DNA of 44,568 bases, from positions 1-44,568 of the forward strand of contig CAZPIC010000018.1 of NCBI GenBank assembly GCA_964586835.1. The letters run 5' to 3'. The notes under the pieces were generated by a model. That model saw nothing but the letters and a program-made list of their open reading frames with translations. It did not search any database and was not told the DNA's origin. The position numbers and the translations under genes were made by a program. This document shows, piece after piece, positions 7,963-15,635 of the stretch. Position 1 is the stretch's first letter. Every line of letters begins with the position of its first letter. The stretch comes from CAZLYF01 sp964586835. Its GTDB lineage: Bacteria; Bacillota; Clostridia; Christensenellales; Aristaeellaceae.

Positions 7963-9399
7963 ATGCGGCGCGGGTTTGGCAGGCAGTTTGTTCGGGTCCT
8001 GCTGCCCCGGCTGATCGTCTGTACCCTCCTATTTTCCTTTATTCCCTTTCGCCCGCTCTGCGCCACTGCTGAAAGCACTGAGGACGCCCTCACCCCGGAG
8101 GACATACGGGCAGAATCCGCCATTCTGATAGAGGCTGGGTCCGGGGAAATCGTGTTCGAAAAAAACGCCGATGACCTGCGTTTTCCCGCCTCTACCACAA
8201 AGATTTTGACGGTTTTTCTGGGCCTCCTGATGGGCGATGAGGACGAGGTGGTCCCCGTCTCTGCAAGCAGCGTCCAGATCCCGGAAGATTCATCCCGGAT
8301 CGGTCTGAAAGAGGGGGAGGAAGTCAGATTCTCCGACCTCCTCAAAGCCACGATGGTCAGCTCGGGCAATGATGGCGCCAACGCCATCGCCGAATACATC
8401 TCCGGCAGCCAGGACACTTTCGCCGCCATGATGACAGAAGCAGCGCGCAGCTTTGGCTGCACGAATACACACTTCGTCAACGCCCATGGCTACCACAACG
8501 ACTACCATTATTCCACCGCCCGGGACCTGGCTATCATCGCCCGGGAGGCCATGAAAAATGATGAGTTTCGCGCGATCGCGAAGCTCAGCCATTTTACCCT
8601 GCCCAGAAACAGTCAAAGCGCTTCCAGAGCGCTGACCTCAGGGCACATGGAGTTCCTCAACGAAACGGAAAACGCGTCCAGGTATTACCCCTACGCCACC
8701 GGCATCAAGACAGGCTACCATTCCCAAGCTGGTTACTGTTTTGTCGGTTCTGCGACAAAAGACGGCGTATCCCTGATCTCCGTCGTGCTGAAGACCAGCA
8801 GCGTGGGACGCTGGTCGGACACAAAAAAGCTGATGGAATATGGGTTTTCCCAGTATGTCAGCACCAGCGTAGAAAAGCTCTACAGGCAGAACCCCAAGAT
8901 CATCGATATCTCCGGGTACGCGCTCACGGACACGGACCTGGGGCGCCTGGAGCTGGACATCCGCAAGATCGACCCTTCTGCGGACGACCATCTGACCGGC
9001 CTGAAGGGCAGAAGCGACTCGTGGATGCGGATCTACAACAGCCGCACTCAGGTGGAGTACACACGCAGCCTTGAGGCGCCTGTCGGCGCCGGAGAGGTGA
9101 TCGGCACCCTCACCTTTACGCACCCTGACCAACCAGGCGACACCGTCACGTATGAACTGATCGCGACGCGATCCATCGCGCGGCGTGAATCCATCGCGCC
9201 AACGCTTGAGGAGATCCGGGTCTATACCGACGCCGACCCAAACCCCTTTCCCCGATTCTCCCTGGAATTCCTCTTCCTGACGCTTTTGCCGGTGCTGCTT
9301 GTCATCGCACTGTCACAGTTGATCTACCGCCTGCTCACCATGAAACGCAAGCCTCGGGTTAGAAAGCGCAAGGGCTACAAAACTCGATATTACCGTTAG
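7963..9399 (+). CDS. dacF: D-alanyl-D-alanine carboxypeptidase (penicillin-binding protein, S11 family)
   Basis: The enzyme trims the terminal D-alanine from peptidoglycan pentapeptides. The 478-residue protein has an N-terminal hydrophobic export segment (residues about 12-34), then the three penicillin-binding motifs: Ser77-Thr-Thr-Lys80 within FPASTTK, Ser134-Gly-Asn136, and Lys249-Thr-Gly251 within GIKTGYH. A PBP5-type beta-rich C-terminal domain follows (about 300-400). Instead of an amphipathic helix it ends in a clear membrane segment (about 430-452) and a strongly basic tail, so it is probably anchored at both ends or after signal cleavage at the C-terminus. The start has GGAGGGGGG upstream. 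It is the last + strand gene, ending 6 bp from coaX on the other strand. The exact paralogue (dacA, dacB or dacF) is not certain. Confidence 0.9.
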   Translation: MRRGFGRQFVRVLLPRLIVCTLLFSFIPFRPLCATAESTEDALTPEDIRAESAILIEAGSGEIVFEKNADDLRFPASTTKILTVFLGLLMGDEDEVVPVSASSVQIPEDSSRIGLKEGEEVRFSDLLKATMVSSGNDGANAIAEYISGSQDTFAAMMTEAARSFGCTNTHFVNAHGYHNDYHYSTARDLAIIAREAMKNDEFRAIAKLSHFTLPRNSQSASRALTSGHMEFLNETENASRYYPYATGIKTGYHSQAGYCFVGSATKDGVSLISVVLKTSSVGRWSDTKKLMEYGFSQYVSTSVEKLYRQNPKIIDISGYALTDTDLGRLELDIRKIDPSADDHLTGLKGRSDSWMRIYNSRTQVEYTRSLEAPVGAGEVIGTLTFTHPDQPGDTVTYELIATRSIARRESIAPTLEEIRVYTDADPNPFPRFSLEFLFLTLLPVLLVIALSQLIYRLLTMKRKPRVRKRKGYKTRYYR

Positions 9400-9405
9400 A
9401 GTGCC

Positions 9406-10197
9406 TTAGCCTCTCCTCGCGCCGGTATCTGCTGTGTTCTTCTCGTAGATGATGCGCAGGCCCTTGAGCGTGAGCAGGCTGTCGATGTGGCTGATCACGT
9501 GAGATTCTGCAGCAATCAGCCGGGAGAGCCCCCCTGTGGCGACCACCTGGGTTCCCGGGGTTCCAATCTCTGCCTTCATCTTCTCAACGATATAGTTCAC
9601 CTGGCCGACATGGCCAAAGAGCACGCCTGCCTGCAGGTTCGTCACCGTTGTCCTCGCGATGGCGCTCTCGGGCATGGACAGTTCGAAGTGTGGCAGCTTG
9701 GAGGTACCGGAGACCAGTGCCTCGGAGGATAGCTTGATTCCCGGACAGATACACCCGCCCAGGAAGGCGCCATGCGCGTCAATGGCACCAAAGGAAGTGG
9801 CCGTCCCAAAATCGATGAAGATGCAGGGAGCGCCGTAATAGGTGTGTGCGGCAACGGCGTTACAGATGCGGTCGCTGCCCAGTTCCTTGGGATTTTCGTA
9901 CAGAATGCGGATACCAGTGCGCACGCCGGGCGTGACAAAGAGAGGCGCCTTGCCAAAGTAGTCGCGGCACATGTGGTCGAGCGTGTAGTTGACCGGAGGC
10001 ACAACGGAGGAGATGATCAGCCCCTCCACCACCGCCATGTCCAGCCCCGCATGGCGGAACATCCCAGCCAGAATAGTGCCATACTCGTCGCTCGTATAGT
10101 GTTTGTTGGTGGAGATACGCCAGTAGCGTACCAGCTCCCTTCCCTCAAATAGGGCCGTTTTGATGCTGGTGTTTCCAACGTCCATTGTAAAAACCAT
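9406..10197 (-). CDS. coaX: Type III pantothenate kinase
   Basis: CoaX phosphorylates pantothenate, the first step of coenzyme A synthesis, and unlike CoaA is not inhibited by acyl-CoA. The 263-residue protein starts MVFTMDVGNTSIKTALF, the ASKHA-fold phosphate-1 motif DVGNT. It has ELGSDRICNAVAA (catalytic Asp region), FIDFGTATSF (phosphate-2) and GGCICPGI, then a C-terminal GGLSRLIA. It lies directly downstream of a small ECF-type membrane protein, so uptake and phosphorylation of pantothenate appear to be coupled in one transcript. Confidence 0.95.
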   Translation of the reverse strand: MVFTMDVGNTSIKTALFEGRELVRYWRISTNKHYTSDEYGTILAGMFRHAGLDMAVVEGLIISSVVPPVNYTLDHMCRDYFGKAPLFVTPGVRTGIRILYENPKELGSDRICNAVAAHTYYGAPCIFIDFGTATSFGAIDAHGAFLGGCICPGIKLSSEALVSGTSKLPHFELSMPESAIARTTVTNLQAGVLFGHVGQVNYIVEKMKAEIGTPGTQVVATGGLSRLIAAESHVISHIDSLLTLKGLRIIYEKNTADTGARRG

Positions 10198-10214
10198 ACG
10201 AGCCTCCGGATTTG

Positions 10215-10802
10215 TCAGGCAGAGCCAGACGTCAGCCTTGACTTAGTGACCGCTGTCACGATGGGGGGCACAACCAGCGCGGCGACAATCCCCTCCGGGA
10301 TGCCCGCAAACAGCACAATCCCTCCCAGGGCCGCGAGCAGCGCCCCGTGGTCCAGCCCAATGATCACGTAAAACAGAAGAACCAGACCCAGGTACAAAAC
10401 CGTGTTCGTCAGCGAGCCCAAAAGCGCGGCGACCCCGGCTGCGAGCTTGGGTCCCCATGTTTTTTGGACGACGGTATATACGGTCGCCGTGACCAAGGGC
10501 ATCAGGATACGGGGCAGGTAGCAGAGGATTAGCAGGTAGAGCACGCTGCGCTGAAGGATAGGGGCCTCCGTCGGAGAGATGGCGGTCATGCCGATATAGA
10601 AACTAACCGAGCCAAAGCACAGGCCGAGCACAACGCCTGAAAGGCGTCCCATGAGGATGGTGCCAATGATGACGGGAATGCAAAGAAGCGTCACATAGAT
10701 GGGGCCGACATTCAACAGACCGATGGGGGTCAAACCGAGGATAACAATCAAAGCAGCAAGAAGACCGATACCGGCCAGGCGACGAAGCTGGCTGTCTTTC
10801 AT
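10215..10802 (-). CDS. ECF transporter S component, probably pantothenate-specific
   Basis: This is a 195-residue, very hydrophobic protein with five to six membrane segments. It starts MKDSQLRRLAGIGLLAALIV, and the segment LTPIGLLNVGPIYVTLLCIPV resembles the S-component signature. The size and topology are those of ECF vitamin-binding subunits, which share an energising module (EcfA/A'/T) encoded elsewhere. Pantothenate specificity is inferred mainly from the coaX gene 17 bp downstream. I use ATG 10802, which has GGGAGGA just upstream, rather than the in-frame ATG at 10889. The transcript starts at the consensus promoter 10907-10935, leaving a leader of about 100 bases with possible pairing (CCTGCC/GGCAGG). 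Confidence 0.8.
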   Translation of the reverse strand: MKDSQLRRLAGIGLLAALIVILGLTPIGLLNVGPIYVTLLCIPVIIGTILMGRLSGVVLGLCFGSVSFYIGMTAISPTEAPILQRSVLYLLILCYLPRILMPLVTATVYTVVQKTWGPKLAAGVAALLGSLTNTVLYLGLVLLFYVIIGLDHGALLAALGGIVLFAGIPEGIVAALVVPPIVTAVTKSRLTSGSA

Positions 10803-10906
10803 TTTAGGTTCCTCCCGTTCAGGTTCGCTGGGGATACCTGACGACTGATAGCAGAAAAAGCAGTCCGACCCTGCCAGGCAATCCGGCATGCGGTGTCGGC
10901 AGGCCG

Positions 10907-10935
10907 ATTATAATCTCCCGCTCTGCCGCTGTCAA
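10907..10935 (-). promoter_or_regulatory. Consensus promoter for the ECF/coaX transcript
   Basis: On the minus strand, TTGACA (10930-10935) and TATAAT (10907-10912) are both perfect and are 17 bp apart. The -10 box is part of the perfect palindrome GATTATAATC. The -35 box overlaps the U-tract of the terminator that closes the neighbouring carboxyltransferase operon, so the two transcription units abut with no spare DNA. Confidence 0.9.
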
Positions 10936-10958
10936 AAAAGCGCCCGCTCCACGGGCGC
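10934..10958 (-). terminator. Rho-independent terminator of the carboxyltransferase operon
   Basis: In the minus-strand RNA, GCGCCCG pairs with CGGGCGC across a five-base loop and is followed by six U residues. It lies about 30 bases past the stop of the oadA-like gene. Confidence 0.88.
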
Positions 10959-10989
10959 CCAGCAGCAGGCAGCAGCCGTCCAGGTCAGT

Positions 10990-12390
10990 CTAAACAGGCA
11001 TGACGCCTTCCTTCCTGTCAAAAAGCGTCGGGTCGGCCTTCAGCCTCCGTGCTTCCCTGGCCTGGAAGTACTTGAGGGCTACCTGTGGAAACAGCGCATA
11101 GGAGAGCACGTCCTCCTCCTGCTCCGCATACCGGCGAACCTCCTCCCGGTACCTGTCAAGCTCCGGAGGGATGTCGTCTGCCGGCCGATGGGTGATGAGC
11201 GGCGCGTCGCCCAAGATCTTCCTGCGTACCTCTTCATTGACCAGCGCGGGGAGGCGCCCGTATTCCCCGCGCAAAAGGGCCTTGCTTTCGTTGGGAACCA
11301 TCCCGTATCTCTCGCCGCTGATGATGTTCATCACGGCCTGTGTCCCCACGATCTGGCTGGTAGGCGTCACCAGGGGTGGGAGGCCAAAGTCCTCCCGCAC
11401 CCGCGGCACTTCAGCAAGCATGTCGTAGTATCTGTCCATCCGGTTGGCCTGCTTCAGCTGTCCGATAAGGTTCGACAGCATACCGCCCGGTACCTGGTAG
11501 CGTAGCGTGTTCACATCCACGGCCATCACGCGCTGGGGGTCGCGGGACCCGTCTCGGTTCATCCTTTCCACAACAGGCCGGAAGGCTTCTGCAGCCTCAC
11601 TGAGCAGGTTTAAGTCAAGCCCCGTATCATAGCCTGTGCCGGCCAGGGCCGCGACCATCGGCTCCGTCGCAGGTTGGGCAGTCCCATTGCCCAAGGGCGA
11701 AAGCGCTGTGTCAATGATATCCGCCCCAGCTTCCACCGCCTTGAGCAGCGTCATCGCCCCCGTCCCCGTTGTATCGTGGGTGTGGACGACGATGGGCAAA
11801 CCCACCGCTTCCTTGAGGCGCCGGACCAGCGAATAGGCAGAATAGGGCAGCAGAAGGTTGGCCATGTCCTTCACGCAGATGATATCGGCGCCCATCGCCT
11901 CCATCTGCCGAGCCAGGTCTACAAAGTAGTCTTCCGTATGTACCCTGGAGATCGTATAGCACATCGCGACTTCGGCCGTGCCACCGTACTTCCTGGTTGC
12001 ACGCACCGACGTTTCTATATTGCGCAGATCGTTCAGTGCGTCAAAGGTCCGGATGATATCGATGCCGTTGTCGATGGATTTCCTGACGAACGCATCCACA
12101 ACGTCATCCGCATAGTGCTTGTAACCCAGGATGTTCTGCCCCCTCAGCAGCATCTGAAGCTTGGTGTTGGGCAGCGCTTTTCTCAAAGCGCGCAGCCTCT
12201 CCCAGGGGTCCTCGTTTAAAAACCTCAGGCAGGCGTCAAAGGTGGCACCGCCCCAGACTTCCAGCGAAAAATACCCTGCTTGATCAAGGGCGCCGCAGGC
12301 TGGGAGCATCTCCTCAAGCCGCATACGCGTTGCGGCCTGGGACTGGTGGGCATCCCTCAGGATGGTATCGGTGATCCTGACAGCAGGCAT
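10990..12390 (-). CDS. oadA: Pyruvate/oxaloacetate carboxyltransferase (OadA / transcarboxylase 5S type)
   Basis: The 466-residue protein moves CO2 between biotin and pyruvate/oxaloacetate. It starts with ITDTILRDAHQS (Asp13 metal ligand) and has EVWGGATFD, the Lys174 in CVKDMA that is carboxylated in this family, and VVHTHDTTGTG with His203 and His205. A conserved C-terminal domain (PGGMLSNL, TPTSQIVGTQA) follows. It lacks a biotin domain; that is the separate 12463-12864 gene, as in the 5S subunit of methylmalonyl-CoA carboxyltransferase and in split oxaloacetate decarboxylases. The ribosome binding site GGGGGAGG precedes ATG 12390. No gene for the membrane beta subunit (OadB) is in the window. 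Confidence 0.92.
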   Translation of the reverse strand: MPAVRITDTILRDAHQSQAATRMRLEEMLPACGALDQAGYFSLEVWGGATFDACLRFLNEDPWERLRALRKALPNTKLQMLLRGQNILGYKHYADDVVDAFVRKSIDNGIDIIRTFDALNDLRNIETSVRATRKYGGTAEVAMCYTISRVHTEDYFVDLARQMEAMGADIICVKDMANLLLPYSAYSLVRRLKEAVGLPIVVHTHDTTGTGAMTLLKAVEAGADIIDTALSPLGNGTAQPATEPMVAALAGTGYDTGLDLNLLSEAAEAFRPVVERMNRDGSRDPQRVMAVDVNTLRYQVPGGMLSNLIGQLKQANRMDRYYDMLAEVPRVREDFGLPPLVTPTSQIVGTQAVMNIISGERYGMVPNESKALLRGEYGRLPALVNEEVRRKILGDAPLITHRPADDIPPELDRYREEVRRYAEQEEDVLSYALFPQVALKYFQAREARRLKADPTLFDRKEGVMPV

Positions 12391-12462
12391 TTTCTTCCTC
12401 CCCCTTGTTCGCTCAGGGCATATCGTAGGCTGGGGATGTTTCGGAACGGCTCCTTCCGGGGC

Positions 12463-12864
12463 TCATCCGATCACAGCAAGCAGGTCGCCCGCGTTGACCG
12501 AAGCTCCCTTCTCGACCGCGAGATGGGTGATGGTGCCGTCGGCGGGCGACAGGATTTCATTTTCCATCTTCATGGCCTCCAGGATGACCAGGACAGCGCC
12601 CTTACGGACGCTCTCTCCGTGGAGGACACGCACGGCAATGATGGTCCCGGGCATGGGGCTGCGGACAGGCAGACCCGCAGGCACAGCTGCTGCCTGAGGT
12701 GCTTCCTGGACAACAGGTTCCGCTGCGGGAACCTTTTGCGCTGCGGGTTCAGGCTGGAAGGCGGGTTCTGCGGATGTTTGAGGCGGGCTTCCCGGCAGAC
12801 CGGTTGTTTCCTCCACCTCCACGTCAAAGAGCTGTCCATTGACGGTCACCCTGAATCGTCTCAT
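12463..12864 (-). CDS. Biotin carboxyl carrier subunit (biotin/lipoyl attachment domain)
   Basis: The 133-residue protein has a short N-terminal strand region, a Pro/Ala-rich flexible linker (about residues 24-65), and a C-terminal biotinyl domain. PMPGTI opens that domain and EAMKMENE contains the biotin-accepting Lys99. This is the architecture of the 1.3S subunit of transcarboxylase and of the gamma-type carriers of sodium-pump decarboxylases. The linker lets biotin swing between the two carboxyltransferases encoded on either side. ATG 12864 has AGGGAG upstream. Confidence 0.92.
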   Translation of the reverse strand: MRRFRVTVNGQLFDVEVEETTGLPGSPPQTSAEPAFQPEPAAQKVPAAEPVVQEAPQAAAVPAGLPVRSPMPGTIIAVRVLHGESVRKGAVLVILEAMKMENEILSPADGTITHLAVEKGASVNAGDLLAVIG

Positions 12865-12896
12865 GCTTAACTCCCTTCACCGGAGCACGCGATGGA

Positions 12897-13190
12897 TCAA
12901 CCTCGCGCTTGTCCGCGCCTGTAAATACGCCTGACCCTTTTTACCACAAAGCCGGAAGGCCCGTTCCATACACAGGCGATCGCAGCAGTGATCGCAGCTA
13001 TGGTTTCAGGGTTCAGACCCGAAAACCACGGCGCATCCCCAAAGGCCACAGCGGGATCCTCCCCCAAAGAATCCTCCGTCCGGATGCCGGCAGCCTGTCT
13101 CCTGCGGCGGCGCCTGAACAGGGCGGTAAAGCCCGACGGCAAAGCCACAGCTCCCAGGCTGACGAGCAGGGTTTGACGGATGATGTCCAT
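12897..13190 (-). CDS. OadG-family small membrane subunit
   Basis: This 97-residue protein has one N-terminal membrane segment (about residues 5-26) followed by a run of six arginines, a linker, and a C-terminal helix with ETIAAITAAIACV and FVVKRVRRIYR. That Ala/Ile-rich segment followed by a basic strand is typical of the gamma subunit of oxaloacetate and methylmalonyl-CoA decarboxylases. In those pumps the gamma subunit assembles the soluble carboxyltransferase onto the membrane beta subunit. Its position between the carboxyltransferase and the biotin carrier supports the call. The sequence is divergent, so confidence is moderate. Confidence 0.72.
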   Translation of the reverse strand: MDIIRQTLLVSLGAVALPSGFTALFRRRRRRQAAGIRTEDSLGEDPAVAFGDAPWFSGLNPETIAAITAAIACVWNGPSGFVVKRVRRIYRRGQARG

Positions 13191-13205
13191 GATGCGCTCC
13201 TGTCC

Positions 13206-14654
13206 CTACAGCGGCCGGCAGCTGTGCTTTTTAGCGCCGCCGGGCTCCCTCTTCGCAAGCAGCATTTCCAATGCGGATATCAGATACTTCCTTGTCTGGA
13301 CAGGCTCTATGACATCGTCCACAAGCCCCAGACCGGCTGCGGCAAACCCGTCGGACCCGCGCGCGAACTCCGCCTCCAGAGCGCCCCAGCTATCCTGCCC
13401 TGCGTCTTCCCCGCCCAGGGTCCGCGCCATGGCCTCCACGGTCAACGGAGCGATGAAGGCACCCGGCCAGGCATAAACGATATCGGCGACGTTCTTGCCT
13501 CCCATCGCCAGATAGGCCGGCCCCACCGCTTTGCCTGTAATGACGGCCAGCTTGGGCACGGTCGCTTCCGCATAAGCTGCCAGCAGCCGCGAGGAGGCGC
13601 CCATCAGCCACGCCTGTCCATCCGACCGCGGGACTGTGAGTCCTTCAGAGTCCATCAACGTAACGATAGGCAGGCTGTAACAGTCCAAAAAGTTCACGAA
13701 ACGCGCCGCCTTGTCGCAAGCAGCCGCGTCCAGCCGCCCGCCCCCAACACCGGGGTCGCTCACCACAATCCCAGCTGCATGGCCTCCCAGCCGCGCAAGG
13801 AAACAGCGGCAGGCAGGCCCAAAGGCGGCATACAACTCAAGCGGGCTTCCCATGTCAACGAGGTCGGCGACAAGCGCCGCGCCTCCGGTGCCCGCGGCGA
13901 CCATCAGCCGGTTGATGTCATCTGCCTCCAGGAAGGGCGCTTCTTCGTCGTTGGCGGAGGGCAGCAGCTTGAGCAATGTGGCGACGAGTGCGAAGGCAGC
14001 CCTTTCATCAAGTGCCACCATCGATACGCTCCCTCCTGCCGCAGCCACTCCAGCGCCACCCCATTGGTACACATCCAGGCTGGTCTCATGGACCGCGTTC
14101 AGCACCGTCCGGGGCGCAGCCAGCAGCTCGCAGGACTTTTCCACTGCCACGGACAGATCGGCCAGTGCAACGAAGTGGGCTGCAATTCCCACACAGGGGC
14201 CCGCGATCACGGCAATCAGTGGCACCACGCCGGACAGCCTTGCCATCCTCGCGTATACGTTGGACATCGCCGCCATGACCTCCGCACCTTCTGTCACACG
14301 GGTTCCCCGGCTGTCAAGCACGAGGACCAGGGGTGCCCGCATCCGCTCGGCCATGTCAAGGACCTTTTGCATCTTTCGGGCTTGGGCAACGGACAGGGCT
14401 CCCCGAAAGGCGGTGATATCCTGGGCTGCAAGAAAGGCCGGCCGTCCCCCGACCTGCCCATACCCGGCAACCAGGGCAGCCTCTTGGGCCAGCGTATCGA
14501 TCTCCACAAAGGTCCCCAGGTCAAACAAGGCGGAGGCTCGCTCGCGCGCTGTCAGCTTGCCTACACGGCGCTGTTCATTCGTCGCTGCGGGATCCGGCGT
14601 TATCAGCGCGTCTCTTTTTTCTTTAAGTAGACGGTCGGTCAGGGATCCATCCAT
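13206..14654 (-). CDS. Acyl-CoA carboxyltransferase family protein (MmdA/PccB/12S-like, divergent)
   Basis: This 482-residue, two-lobed crotonase-fold protein would transfer CO2 between biotin and an acyl-CoA. The N-lobe has KLTARERASALFDLGTF, VLDSRGTRVTEGAEVM and VIAGPCVGIAAHF; the C-lobe has GGGRLDAAACDKAARFVNFLD, GKAVGPAYLAMGG and YAWPGAFIAP. In typical PccB/MmdA these read DSGGARIQEG, GPCAGGA and AYGGAY, so the glycines that form the acyl-CoA oxyanion holes are partly replaced (GG to GI, GG to GP). The protein is also slightly shorter than usual. It may have altered substrate preference, or I may be overreading drift. ATG 14654 has AGGGGAGG 8 bases upstream, and OadG, biotin carrier and OadA genes follow. 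Confidence 0.85.
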   Translation of the reverse strand: MDGSLTDRLLKEKRDALITPDPAATNEQRRVGKLTARERASALFDLGTFVEIDTLAQEAALVAGYGQVGGRPAFLAAQDITAFRGALSVAQARKMQKVLDMAERMRAPLVLVLDSRGTRVTEGAEVMAAMSNVYARMARLSGVVPLIAVIAGPCVGIAAHFVALADLSVAVEKSCELLAAPRTVLNAVHETSLDVYQWGGAGVAAAGGSVSMVALDERAAFALVATLLKLLPSANDEEAPFLEADDINRLMVAAGTGGAALVADLVDMGSPLELYAAFGPACRCFLARLGGHAAGIVVSDPGVGGGRLDAAACDKAARFVNFLDCYSLPIVTLMDSEGLTVPRSDGQAWLMGASSRLLAAYAEATVPKLAVITGKAVGPAYLAMGGKNVADIVYAWPGAFIAPLTVEAMARTLGGEDAGQDSWGALEAEFARGSDGFAAAGLGLVDDVIEPVQTRKYLISALEMLLAKREPGGAKKHSCRPL

Positions 14655-14714
14655 ACGGGCATCCTCCCCTTGGCTTCCCGGATGCCGGGTTCAAGCACCC
14701 GGACCGGCTTTTTC

Positions 14715-14743
14715 ATCATAAAGCCTTCGCTTCAGATCCGCAA
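14715..14743 (-). promoter_or_regulatory. Candidate promoter of the biotin carboxyltransferase operon
   Basis: On the minus strand, TTGCGG (14738-14743) and TATGAT (14715-14720) are 17 bp apart, in the 121-bp gap between rsmI and the carboxyltransferase gene. A CCGGGT/ACCCGG hairpin lies between the start site and the ribosome binding site. The match is moderate, and read-through from rsmI is possible because no terminator with a U-tract is seen in the gap. Confidence 0.5.
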
Positions 14744-14775
14744 CAGGCGCAGCCGAAGTCCCATGCCGGGTATGT

Positions 14776-15633
14776 TCACATAAACCCCTTTTCAAAGGTG
14801 CGCCTGACGTTAAGCATCGCTGCGTACACTGCATTTTTGCCCTCTCCCTCTGTCCGGAGGCTTTCCGCTGCCTCTCGCAGGGTTTGCCCCCGCATCAGCA
14901 GGTCAAACAACCGCATTTCAAGGCTTGGGCGGGATGGAGCATCCTCCTCCAGACACCTTGTTGCCTCTAAGTCCAGAGCAACGCAATACTCACCCTTTTC
15001 TGCATATGGGTCCGCCCGCAGCGCGGCAAGAAGCTCGGAGCTCTTACCGCGCCGTGTCCTTTCGTGCAGCTTTGTAAGCTCAGCACTCAGGCTCATCTCC
15101 GCTTCGGGGTAGACCTCGTGGATGGCTTCCACCAATGAAAGGATCCGCCGCGGAGACTCATAGAATACCGCGGTCTCCCGGCGCCCGCCCATGGACAGCA
15201 GCTTTTCACGAAGCTCTTTGCGCCCTCTGGGCAAAAAACCGTAGAACGTGACCTCTCCGTTTGCAAAGCCGCTGACGGAGAGCGCCGCTGCCAGGGCTGA
15301 GGGGCCCGGTATGGCAAGGACTTTCAAGCCCGCGTCATGGGCCTTGCGCACCAGAAGGGCCCCCGGGTCCGAGATCGCCGGTGTCCCAGCGTCCGTCACC
15401 AGGGCCACGCTGATCCCGTCCTGCGCCATCCGCAGGACCAGCGCCTCGGCAGTCGTTCGCTCGTTGTGCCCGTGGTAGCTTTCAAGAGGCGTCCTGATGC
15501 CATAGTGTGAGAGCAGCCTGCGCGTGACACGGGTATCCTCGGCAGCGATCAGGTCCGCAGCTCTCAGCGTTTCCAGGGCACGCGGGCTGATATCCATCAG
15601 GTTTCCAATGGGCGTGGCTACCACGTACAGCAC
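14776..15633 (-). CDS. rsmI: 16S rRNA (cytidine1402-2'-O)-methyltransferase
   Basis: RsmI adds the 2'-O-methyl group to C1402 in the ribosomal P site. The 285-residue protein has the tetrapyrrole-methylase fold: YVVATPIGNLMDIS, AAEDTRVTRRLL, YHGHNE, VTDAGTPAISDPG and VLAIPGPSALAAALSVSG, all family hallmarks. The start is GTG 15633, with GGGGAG six bases upstream, two bases after the rsmH stop. The partner gene rsmH modifies the base of the same nucleotide. Confidence 0.95.
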   Translation of the reverse strand: MLYVVATPIGNLMDISPRALETLRAADLIAAEDTRVTRRLLSHYGIRTPLESYHGHNERTTAEALVLRMAQDGISVALVTDAGTPAISDPGALLVRKAHDAGLKVLAIPGPSALAAALSVSGFANGEVTFYGFLPRGRKELREKLLSMGGRRETAVFYESPRRILSLVEAIHEVYPEAEMSLSAELTKLHERTRRGKSSELLAALRADPYAEKGEYCVALDLEATRCLEEDAPSRPSLEMRLFDLLMRGQTLREAAESLRTEGEGKNAVYAAMLNVRRTFEKGFM

Positions 15634-15635
15634 TC

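Noticed and set aside
12909..14630. 573-residue open frame on the + strand
   Set aside because: It lies antisense to the carboxyltransferase and OadG genes, has no family-like motifs and no ribosome binding site. Long antisense frames are expected at this GC content.
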